DNA of 6,520 nucleotides from Christensenella sp964494645 (lineage in GTDB: Bacteria > Bacillota > Clostridia > Christensenellales > Christensenellaceae), in assembly GCA_964494645.1 (NCBI GenBank), contig CAZBSH010000083.1, positions 1-6,520 of the forward strand. The letters are read 5' to 3'. Below the pieces are notes generated by a model that was given only the letters and a program-made list of their open reading frames with translations, was not told the origin of the DNA and did no database searches. Position 1 is the stretch's first letter. Every line of letters starts with the position of its first letter. This document shows, piece by piece, positions 1 to 6,095 of this stretch. A program made the translations under genes and the position numbers.

Positions 1-427
1 CCTCACGCGCGGGCTTTTCCAGCTCAATTCCCTTGCGAGCCAGCTGATATAGCTTTTGCCCCTTATGCTTGATTGCCGAATACATCGGCGGACGCTGCAT
101 GATCTTTCCCAAAAACTGTGGTATGATTCCTTCTAGTTGTTGTTGAGAGACCGTTGCGTCTGAACGATTGATGACCGCCCCATAACTATCCTGTGTGTCT
201 GTTTCCCGTCCAAAACGAATTTCCGCAATATATTCCTTATCCGCAGCCATGATATAGTCCGCGATTTTCGTGGCGCGCCCCACACAAACAGGCAACACCC
301 CCGCCGCACCCGGATCGAGCGTTCCCGTATGCCCTGTCTTTCGTACATCAAGCATACGTCGTAAGCGCGTTACCACATCACTCGAGGTCATGGCAGGCGG
401 CTTTAACACGTTTAATACGCCGTTCAT
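1..427 (-). CDS. truB: tRNA pseudouridine(55) synthase TruB, 3' part cut off by window edge
   Basis: TruB converts uridine 55 in the T-loop of tRNAs to pseudouridine. Only the first 142 codons are in the window; the frame is open to base 1, so the rest of the catalytic domain and any C-terminal PUA domain lie outside. The N-terminus reads MNGVLNVLKPPAMTSSDVV, as in the family. The catalytic motif GHTGTLDPGAAGVLPV is at residues 32-47, with the predicted nucleophile Asp38. A K-E-Y motif follows at 64-66, then the conserved QRPPMYSAIKHKGQKLYQLAR segment around 111-131. The ATG at 427 overlaps the nrnA stop as ATGA. A Shine-Dalgarno-like AGGAAG lies 9 bases upstream inside nrnA (437-442). Coupled translation with nrnA is inferred. 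No frameshift or missing catalytic residue is visible in the part present. Family assignment is secure. Confidence 0.96.
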   Translation of the reverse strand, partial: MNGVLNVLKPPAMTSSDVVTRLRRMLDVRKTGHTGTLDPGAAGVLPVCVGRATKIADYIMAADKEYIAEIRFGRETDTQDSYGAVINRSDATVSQQQLEGIIPQFLGKIMQRPPMYSAIKHKGQKLYQLARKGIELEKPARE

Positions 428-1374
428 TTTAAGTGTCTTCCTGCCGACTTCTCAATATTTTCCAGAATATCGTAAATATTCCCTTTCATCATACATCCCG
501 CCGCTTTTACGTGACCGCCGCCGCCGCATTCCGCAGCCATTGCGCCTACATCGACATACTCGTTGGAACGAAAACTGACTTTATAGGTATCTTTACTCAT
601 CTCGCGTACAAAGACGGCAATCTCAACGCCATCAACCTCGCGAGCATAGTTGATCAATATCTCGCAGTCCTCGACAAGCGCACCCGCTTCTTCAAGGTCA
701 CTTAGCATGATCCTCGACACCGCCAGCTGACCATCCTCTAAAAAATGCATATTATCTATAAAGCGCGCAATCAATTTTGTAGCTCCCAAAGAACGCCGGT
801 TGAATATTTGATCCGCCATATCTACAAGCGGAAACCCGCACTCCATAATACACGAGAATGTCGCCAATGTTTTGTCCGTCGTATTGGAGTAAGTAAAATT
901 CCCACTGTCAGTCGCAATTGCCATATATACCGCCATCGCAATGGTCTTGTCAATCGTTACATGAAGCTGATCCAATAATTCATAAATCAATTCGCCCGTT
1001 GCAGCAGCAGCCCGTACATAGTTCACTACGCCATAATTCGTATTAGAGATGTGATGATCAATATTACAATTCGGCTTGCTCATAAACAGCTCCTGCGCTT
1101 CCGACAAACGCGGCAATGTAGCGCAATCCACACTCATAATCGCATCATACGACGCTTCGTCGGTCTCGTCAAGCAGGCGATAAAGCGATCTGAACTCTTC
1201 AAATATGAGTTTTTTAGGAGGTTCCGACAATAAAATAACCTCGGCTTTTTTACCAAGATTATTAAGACCCTTACACAGGGCGTAAGCGCTCCCGAGCGCA
1301 TCTCCATCAGGATGAAGATGCGTCAGGATCGCAAATTTGTTATGTTCATTTATAAAGCTGAGTACTTCTTTCAT
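424..1374 (-). CDS. nrnA: Bifunctional oligoribonuclease / pAp phosphatase, DHH-DHHA1 family (NrnA)
   Basis: NrnA-type enzymes degrade very short RNA oligonucleotides and dephosphorylate 3'-phosphoadenosine 5'-phosphate (pAp), filling the role of Orn in many Firmicutes. The 316-residue length is close to the family norm. DHH-domain motifs, which bind divalent metal (Mn), are intact: THLHPDGDALGS at 18-29 (His19, Asp23, Asp25), VDCA at 82-85 (Asp83), the signature Asp106-His107-His108, and ATDSGNF at 154-160 (Asp156). The C-terminal DHHA1 substrate-binding domain carries SFRS at 267-270 and GGGGH at 284-288. The ATG at 1374 overlaps the rbfA stop as ATGA, and AAGGA lies 6 bases upstream (1381-1385). 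The position between rbfA and truB is a usual one for this gene in Firmicutes. Exact substrate preference (nanoRNA, pAp or cyclic-dinucleotide-derived pGpG/pApA) cannot be read from sequence. Confidence 0.93.
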   Translation of the reverse strand: MKEVLSFINEHNKFAILTHLHPDGDALGSAYALCKGLNNLGKKAEVILLSEPPKKLIFEEFRSLYRLLDETDEASYDAIMSVDCATLPRLSEAQELFMSKPNCNIDHHISNTNYGVVNYVRAAAATGELIYELLDQLHVTIDKTIAMAVYMAIATDSGNFTYSNTTDKTLATFSCIMECGFPLVDMADQIFNRRSLGATKLIARFIDNMHFLEDGQLAVSRIMLSDLEEAGALVEDCEILINYAREVDGVEIAVFVREMSKDTYKVSFRSNEYVDVGAMAAECGGGGHVKAAGCMMKGNIYDILENIEKSAGRHLK

Positions 1375-1727
1375 TCAGAGTCCTTACTGTTAACATCGTC
1401 CAGTATCTTTGAAATTTTGATACTGTATTCGATGGAATCATCGAGCACAAAAGTTAATTCAGGCACACGACGGATATCCACGGCTTTAGAGAGCCTTGTG
1501 CGGATATAAGAAGCGCCATGATTGAGCGCATCAACAGATGCGTGGCGTTTTTTATCCGTATCATATACACTGATATACACCTTTGCGAATTTAAGGTCGG
1601 AAGTTATCTCCACCCGCGTTACGCTCGTCATCACCGAAAGCCTGTCATCCTTGACATCATTCCTAATGATTTCCGCAAGCGCGCGCTTCACTTCTTCGTC
1701 GATCCTGTTCATTCTGTTTACTGACAT
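1371..1727 (-). CDS. rbfA: 30S ribosome-binding factor RbfA
   Basis: RbfA binds the immature 30S subunit near the 5' region of 16S rRNA and acts late in its maturation, notably in cold adaptation. From the ATG at 1727 the protein has 118 residues and is a single type-II KH-like domain. The start MSVNRMNRIDEEVKRALAEI matches the family N-terminus (R-x-x-R-V-x-E-x-hydrophobic). The core strand LKFAKVYISVY is at about residues 45-55, and the C-terminal RRVPELTFVLDDSIEY at about 86-101 is typical. The frame is open to a GTG at 1736 directly after the infB stop, but AGGTG at 1734-1738 sits 6 bases before ATG 1727 and family alignment also favours that start. The usual Ala-x-Gly kink reads Gly-Ala-Ser here (residues 71-73). 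The gene lies 9 bases after infB and overlaps nrnA by 4. Confidence 0.94.
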   Translation of the reverse strand: MSVNRMNRIDEEVKRALAEIIRNDVKDDRLSVMTSVTRVEITSDLKFAKVYISVYDTDKKRHASVDALNHGASYIRTRLSKAVDIRRVPELTFVLDDSIEYSIKISKILDDVNSKDSE

Positions 1728-1733
1728 ATCAGA

Positions 1734-1741
1734 CACCTACC
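1734..1741 (-). promoter_or_regulatory. rbfA Shine-Dalgarno overlapping the infB stop
   Basis: On the minus strand the sequence is GGTAGGTG. It contains the infB TAG stop (1739-1737) and an AGGTG core 6 bases before the rbfA ATG at 1727. It supports that ATG over the in-frame GTG at 1736, which is itself part of the Shine-Dalgarno. Terminating IF2 ribosomes would be placed directly at the rbfA start, which suggests coupling (inference). Confidence 0.6.
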
Positions 1742-4283
1742 GTTCTATTTCGCGCATCTCAAAGCATTCAACAATGTCGCCTTCCTTCAAATCATTGTAG
1801 TTATCGAGGGAAAGCCCGCATTCATAACCCTGCGCGACTTCTTTCGCATCATCCTTGAATCTCTTCAAAGAACTCAGCGTTCCTTCATATATAACCACAT
1901 TATCCCGGAGCAAACGCACCTGACAGTTGCGCTTCACAACGCCGTCTGTCACCATGCAACCCGCGATCGTGCCTACACTCGAAACTTTAAATGTCTGACG
2001 GATCTCAGCGTGTCCGATCACAACCTCTTCGTATTCCGGCTCCAGCATACCCTGCATCGCAGCAGTAATATCCTCGATTGCCTTGTAAATGATGCGATAT
2101 AACCTCACATCGACTTTCTCATGCTCCGCTGCCGCCATCGCCATATTGTCGGGGCGTACGTTAAAGCCTATAATAATCGCATTCGCAGCCGAAGCCAGCA
2201 TTACATCTGTTTCCGTGATCGCGCCTACGCCGCAATGAATCGCGCGTACGCGCACCTCGTCATTGGAAAGCTTTTCCAGTGACTGGCGAACTGCTTCCAC
2301 AGAACCCTGCACATCTGCCTTGATCACAATATTGAGGTCTTTAATCTGCCCTTCTGCGATTTGTGTAAACAGATCATCAAGAGAGACCTTAGACATCTTT
2401 TTAAGCATTTCCGCTTTTTGCCTGTCTTTTCTTTCTTCCGCAACCTGCTTGGTCAGTTTATCAGCCGGTGCCGCGTGCATAATATCTCCCGCCGCAGGAA
2501 CCTCCGAAAATCCAATCACTTCCACCGGCTGAGATGGCAATGCTTGCTCCACCATTTGTCCACGGTCGTTTACCATCGCGCGCACACGCCCATATGCTGT
2601 ACCCGCAACGATCGTATCTCCAACATGCAGCGTACCCGCTTGTACCAATACCGTAGCGACAGGACCACGCCCTTTATCAAGCTGTGCCTCCACAATCGTA
2701 CCTTTTGCAAGGCGATCAGGGTTTGCCTTAAGTTCTGCCACATCCGCAACCAACAGGATCATTTCCAATAACTTTTCAATGCCTTCGCCCGTCTTCGCGG
2801 AAACCGGAACAACGATCGTATCGCCACCCCATTCTTCGGGTAACAATTCGTACTCCGTTAATTCCTGCATAATCTTTTGTGGATTCGCGTTCTCACGATC
2901 CATTTTGTTGATCGCAACGATGATCGGCACCTCTGCCGATTTTGCATGATTGATTGCCTCTACTGTCTGGGGCATCACACCGTCATCCGCCGCAACGACA
3001 ATAATCGCAACATCTGTTACCTGAGCGCCTCTCGCACGCATCGCCGTAAAAGCCTCATGCCCGGGTGTATCAATAAAGGTTATCTTCTCTCCGTTAAGCT
3101 CAACCTGATACGCACCAATATGCTGCGTGATCCCGCCCGCTTCATTTTCCGTTACCTTCGCAAGCCTGATCTTGTCAAGCAACGAAGTTTTACCATGGTC
3201 AACATGCCCCATGATCGTGACAATCGGCGGACGCTTTTTCAGCTGATCTTCTGTGTCTTCCGCTTCTTCTACCAGAATATCCTCCGCGGTTTGCGCGATT
3301 TTCTGCTCAATCTCAATGTTATATTCTCCGGCAATGAGCTGTGCCGTATCAAAATCGATCTGCGAATTGATCGTGGACATCATGCCCAGCAATAATAACT
3401 TCTTTAAGATTTCCGATACCGGTTTCCCAATGATTTCTGAGAACAATTTTACAGATATCGTTTCTTCTGTCATCGTTGCTTTTTCGATTTTAATAGGCTC
3501 GATCACCATCTTTGGCTGTTGCTGCTGCTTTTTGTGACGCTTTCTGGATCCTCTCTGGAAATCATCATCCAATGCGAAAACACGTTCCTTGATTTTCGGA
3601 CGCTTGTTTCTGTCCTCTTCCATTTGTTTCTTCGTTTTTCCATGCTCGAAGTTGCCCGGCTTTTTGGAAGAAAACTTTTTATCGGCTCCCCCTTGACGCG
3701 CATCGCTTGTTCCGCCCATCTGGGGACGCGACTGCTGCGGCGGCCTGCGGGATTCAGATCCCCCTTGCGCCTGCGGTCTTGTGGGCGCGGGACGACTATC
3801 CCTGTCTCTGTTATTGTCTCTACCATTGTTCGCACGATCATTTTGCGGACGTCTTTCCGCCTGCTGTTGCGGTCTCTGCTGCGCGGGTTTTTGTGCCGCG
3901 GGGGTATTACGCGGCTTATTCTCCTCAACAGGTGCAACCTTCTGTGGTTTCTTTTCTTCTTGTACCGCTTCCTGTTTGACACTTTCAACAGGCGCGGGCT
4001 TTTCTTCCGCCTGTTTCACCGGCTCTGCAATGTTCTGCTTTGCTTCCTGTTCTTTTTGTGCCAAAAGAGCCTGCTCACGTTCTTCTTTCAAACGTTGCTC
4101 CTCACGCTCGGCGCGCGCCTTTTCATTTTTGATCTTTTCTATATCAAGAATTTTGGACTCGATCGCCTTGATTTCTTTAATTTGAGTGTCTGCGTCTGTC
4201 TGCATCTCCAAAATGGCATTGAATACAGATTGCGCATTGCCCAAAAGATTTTTGTTTGTTTCTAAAATTTTTATCTTACTCAA
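1737..4283 (-). CDS. infB: Translation initiation factor IF-2, TTG start
   Basis: IF2 is the GTPase that binds fMet-tRNA on the 30S subunit and drives 50S joining. From the TTG at 4283 it has 848 residues. Residues 1-40 (MSKIKILETNKNLL...) occupy the place of the first IF2_N module but match it poorly. A charged, probably helical segment covers about 40-90 and a disordered Q/R/N/P/K-rich linker about 90-255. The second IF2_N helical module is at about 275-326. The G domain (about 351-515) is complete: G1 GHVDHGKT 359-366, G2 GITQHIG 384-390, G3 DTPGH 405-409, G4 NKMD 459-462, G5 SAK 495-497. Domain II follows (about 516-610), then domain III (about 634-712), then the fMet-tRNA-binding C-terminal barrel with GYECGL at 819-824. 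The open frame extends to ATG 4334, but that start would overlap ylxQ by 59 bases and lacks family support. The TTG has GGGGGTGA 5 bases upstream. Confidence 0.96.
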   Translation of the reverse strand: MSKIKILETNKNLLGNAQSVFNAILEMQTDADTQIKEIKAIESKILDIEKIKNEKARAEREEQRLKEEREQALLAQKEQEAKQNIAEPVKQAEEKPAPVESVKQEAVQEEKKPQKVAPVEENKPRNTPAAQKPAQQRPQQQAERRPQNDRANNGRDNNRDRDSRPAPTRPQAQGGSESRRPPQQSRPQMGGTSDARQGGADKKFSSKKPGNFEHGKTKKQMEEDRNKRPKIKERVFALDDDFQRGSRKRHKKQQQQPKMVIEPIKIEKATMTEETISVKLFSEIIGKPVSEILKKLLLLGMMSTINSQIDFDTAQLIAGEYNIEIEQKIAQTAEDILVEEAEDTEDQLKKRPPIVTIMGHVDHGKTSLLDKIRLAKVTENEAGGITQHIGAYQVELNGEKITFIDTPGHEAFTAMRARGAQVTDVAIIVVAADDGVMPQTVEAINHAKSAEVPIIVAINKMDRENANPQKIMQELTEYELLPEEWGGDTIVVPVSAKTGEGIEKLLEMILLVADVAELKANPDRLAKGTIVEAQLDKGRGPVATVLVQAGTLHVGDTIVAGTAYGRVRAMVNDRGQMVEQALPSQPVEVIGFSEVPAAGDIMHAAPADKLTKQVAEERKDRQKAEMLKKMSKVSLDDLFTQIAEGQIKDLNIVIKADVQGSVEAVRQSLEKLSNDEVRVRAIHCGVGAITETDVMLASAANAIIIGFNVRPDNMAMAAAEHEKVDVRLYRIIYKAIEDITAAMQGMLEPEYEEVVIGHAEIRQTFKVSSVGTIAGCMVTDGVVKRNCQVRLLRDNVVIYEGTLSSLKRFKDDAKEVAQGYECGLSLDNYNDLKEGDIVECFEMREIER

Positions 4284-4605
4284 TGATTTCACCCCCGGAA
4301 GTAGTGTGGTATTTTTCCCATGCATGCATTGCAAAATGCGGACACACTATCCCAATAATTTTATTGTTTGGTTTATTCAGGCTCTTGCCCAGCTCTCCGC
4401 CTTCTTTTAAGACGATGATTCTCGTTTCGTAATAGCTGCATGCGTCTGAAAATGCTTTTTTTGTCAATTCCGACGCATCTCCATCCACAATGACAAGCTT
4501 TGCCCGTCCACTTTTGATGGCTTTATCTACCGATTCCGCACCGTAGACAATTTTGCCTGCTCTTGCCGCCAGTCCCAAAAAATCAAGAAACTTATTTCTC
4601 TGCAT
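4276..4605 (-). CDS. ylxQ: L7Ae/L30e-family RNA-binding protein YlxQ
   Basis: This is a small ribosomal-protein L7Ae-like protein that sits between rnpM and infB in many Firmicutes. L7Ae-family proteins bind kink-turn RNA; the cellular partner of YlxQ itself is not firmly known. From ATG 4605 it has 109 residues. The N-terminal helix carries LGLAARAGKIVYG (about 10-22), followed by SGRAKLVIVDGDASELT (about 32-48). These match the L7Ae fold's RNA-binding helix and strand. The Lys-rich LNKPNNKIIGIV segment is near residues 76-87. An in-frame ATG lies two codons upstream (4611), but the Shine-Dalgarno-like AAGGCGGCGA abuts that codon and is 6 bases from 4605. The gene overlaps rnpM by about 14 bases and infB by 8. 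Family call is strong; the start is moderately supported. Confidence 0.9.
   Translation of the reverse strand: MQRNKFLDFLGLAARAGKIVYGAESVDKAIKSGRAKLVIVDGDASELTKKAFSDACSYYETRIIVLKEGGELGKSLNKPNNKIIGIVCPHFAMHAWEKYHTTSGGEIIE
4289..4296 (-). promoter_or_regulatory. infB Shine-Dalgarno inside the end of ylxQ
   Basis: On the minus strand GGGGGTGA matches 7 of 8 bases of the ideal GGAGGTGA and ends 5 bases before TTG 4283. The codons after the TTG read Ser-Lys-Ile-Lys, like the usual IF2 start. This argues against the in-frame ATG 4334 and GTG 4292. The GTG lies within the Shine-Dalgarno itself. The site falls in the last Gly-Gly-Glu codons of ylxQ. Confidence 0.65.
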
Positions 4606-4867
4606 ATTCATTCGCCGCCTTTATCAGGTCTTCATACAGCGCATCCTCCATCTGGCAACGCATCGCCTTGGGAAATATCTTTTTTGCTTTGCTGATGCAA
4701 GCTTCATTCGGACAAACATATGCTCCGCGTCCACCTTGCCCTTTGCCACTGATATCCGCTTGATAACTGCCGTCATGCATTTTAATAATGCGAATCAAGT
4801 CCTGTTTTGGTTTGCTTTTTCGACATGCGACGCACATACGCGATGGAACATGTTTTTGTCTTTCCAT
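4592..4867 (-). CDS. rnpM: RNase P modulator RnpM (YlxR family)
   Basis: This is a 91-residue YlxR-family protein. In Bacillus subtilis the homologue has been described as an RNA-binding modulator of RNase P. The family core is clear: RMCVACRKSKPKQDLIRI at about 10-27, a central GGRGAYVC at 45-52, then a Lys-rich helical part. Four cysteines form CxxC (Cys12, Cys15) and CxxxxC (Cys52, Cys57), a possible metal site (inference). The ATG is 5 bases after the nusA TAG stop. No convincing Shine-Dalgarno is seen in the A/G-poor stretch before it, so translation probably depends on ribosomes finishing nusA. The upstream neighbour nusA and downstream ylxQ match the usual gene order. The first part also resembles the older DUF448 description of the same family. 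Confidence 0.92.
   Translation of the reverse strand: MERQKHVPSRMCVACRKSKPKQDLIRIIKMHDGSYQADISGKGQGGRGAYVCPNEACISKAKKIFPKAMRCQMEDALYEDLIKAANEYAEK
4612..4621 (-). promoter_or_regulatory. ylxQ Shine-Dalgarno inside rnpM
   Basis: On the minus strand AAGGCGGCGA matches 8 of 10 bases of AAGGAGGTGA. It ends directly at ATG 4611 but 6 bases before ATG 4605, so it favours the latter. It lies within the last codons of rnpM. Confidence 0.5.
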
Positions 4868-4872
4868 AACGT

Positions 4873-6081
4873 CTACTGCTTGCTCTGCTCTTCCTTCTCT
4901 TCTTGCTCTGTTGTTTCTTCTAAGGAATCCAGCACCATGTCTTCCTCTAACTCCTCAGCTGCCTCTTCTTCGTTCAGCTCATCTACAATATCAAACTCGT
5001 CAGAAAGAGAGATGTCCGCATTTGCAAAATCCTCTCCAAACACTTCCTGCTCTGTTTGCGACTGGCTCTTAATATCAATTTTCCATCCCGTCAGCTTTGC
5101 GGCGAGACGCGCGTTCTGTCCTTCCTTGCCGATCGCCAATGAAAGCTGGTAATCAGGAACAATGACCTTTGCGGCTTTTTCATCTTCATTGATCTGTACC
5201 ATCACGACTTTCGCCGGACGCAACGCATTTGCAATAAACTCGATCGCGTCCGAACTCCACGGCACTACGTCGATCTTCTCACCGTTTAATTCCTCTACAA
5301 CCTTTTCAATACGCGTACCCTTATGCCCTACGCACGCTCCAACCGGATCAATGTCTTTTTCATCGCTCCATACCGCTATCTTTGTACGTCCGCCCGCCTC
5401 ACGCGCGATGCTCTTGATCTGCACCACATTTTGCCGTATTTCCGGTACCTCCAGTTCAAACAAGCGTTTGATCAAAGACGGATGCGTACGCGATACAATG
5501 ATCTGCGGTCCTTTATTTGTTTTCTTTACTTCCAACACATACACCTTGATGCGATCATTGATGTTGTATTGCTCCGTATACACTGTTTCGCTGACAGGAA
5601 TGATACCCTCCGCACGTCCCAGTTCAACATATACATTGCCGCGTTCAATGCGGTGTACGATCGCTGTCAGTACTTCGTTTTCCTTTTCAGCGTACTGGTC
5701 ATAGATGATCCCGCGCTCTGCTTCACGGATGCGTTGTACAACTACCTGTTTTGCGGTCTGTGCCGCGATACGTCCAAAGTCGCGTGGCGTAACCTCTGTC
5801 TCAACCACATCTCCTACTTCGTATTTATCATTTATTTCGCGCGCTTCTTCCAAGGATATTTCTGTTTCAGCATCCTCGATCTCCGCCGCTACATTCTTAA
5901 TCGCAAATACTTTGATCTCTCCCGTATCTCCGTCAATCTCAACACGCGCGTTCTGATCTGTTCCAAAATGACGTTTGTACGCCGAGATAAGAGCTGTCTC
6001 TATTGCTTCCAGTAAAATATCTTTTTTGATTCCTTTATCATGTTCTAAGTCGTTCAAGGCTTCCATAAATTCCGTATTCAT
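4873..6081 (-). CDS. nusA: Transcription termination/antitermination protein NusA
   Basis: NusA binds RNA polymerase and nascent RNA and promotes pausing, intrinsic termination and antitermination. From ATG 6081 it has 402 residues. The RNA-polymerase-binding N-terminal domain (about 1-125) starts MNTEFMEALNDLEHDKGIKK and contains IETALISAYKRHFG. An S1 domain follows at about 132-198. KH1 and KH2 (about 199-345) carry GxxG loops GHKG (252-255) and GKEG (318-321), with the conserved SLAIGKEGQNARLAAKLTGW segment. The last 60 residues form a very acidic Glu/Asp tail and do not resemble the helical AR1/AR2 repeats of enterobacterial NusA. The frame is open to a TTG at 6087, but AAAGGAG is only 1 base from it and 7 bases from ATG 6081, and homologues begin at the latter. 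rimP ends 12 bases upstream. Confidence 0.97.
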   Translation of the reverse strand: MNTEFMEALNDLEHDKGIKKDILLEAIETALISAYKRHFGTDQNARVEIDGDTGEIKVFAIKNVAAEIEDAETEISLEEAREINDKYEVGDVVETEVTPRDFGRIAAQTAKQVVVQRIREAERGIIYDQYAEKENEVLTAIVHRIERGNVYVELGRAEGIIPVSETVYTEQYNINDRIKVYVLEVKKTNKGPQIIVSRTHPSLIKRLFELEVPEIRQNVVQIKSIAREAGGRTKIAVWSDEKDIDPVGACVGHKGTRIEKVVEELNGEKIDVVPWSSDAIEFIANALRPAKVVMVQINEDEKAAKVIVPDYQLSLAIGKEGQNARLAAKLTGWKIDIKSQSQTEQEVFGEDFANADISLSDEFDIVDELNEEEAAEELEEDMVLDSLEETTEQEEKEEQSKQ

Positions 6082-6087
6082 AGCCAA

Positions 6088-6095
6088 TCTCCTTT
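6088..6095 (-). promoter_or_regulatory. nusA Shine-Dalgarno overlapping the rimP stop
   Basis: On the minus strand AAAGGAGA is the strongest Shine-Dalgarno in the window. Its GGAG core ends 7 bases before ATG 6081, and its first two bases are the end of the rimP TAA stop (6096-6094). It decides against the in-frame TTG at 6087. Confidence 0.8.

Noticed and set aside
133..351. A 72-codon minus-strand frame at the left edge.
   Set aside because: It is out of frame within truB, which is open to the window edge with clear catalytic motifs.
3470..3720. Possible internal infB starts giving shorter IF2 forms, as in E. coli.
   Set aside because: The Met codons ahead of the second IF2_N module (before MVIEP, MTEET and MGGTS) have no Shine-Dalgarno-like sequence at suitable spacing.
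3503..3988. A 161-codon Arg-rich minus-strand frame overlapping infB in another frame.
   Set aside because: It is an out-of-frame reading of the IF2 linker, fully inside infB. It has no independent support.
3519..4265. A 248-codon plus-strand open frame opposite the IF2 linker, rich in Leu, Phe, Arg and Cys.
   Set aside because: It is antisense to a low-complexity Gln/Arg/Lys/Glu-rich region whose codon composition leaves few stops on the other strand. The hydrophobic Phe/Leu runs are the mirror of Lys/Glu/Gln codons. No family resemblance was seen.
4553..5152. A 199-codon plus-strand frame with Ser-rich runs opposite rnpM and the nusA tail.
   Set aside because: The serine runs are the reverse complement of the Glu-rich NusA tail. 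It crosses gene boundaries on the other strand and has no homology I can recognise.
5323..6015. A 230-codon plus-strand open frame opposite nusA.
   Set aside because: It lies entirely antisense to the well-conserved nusA and the translation has no recognisable domain; a shadow frame.
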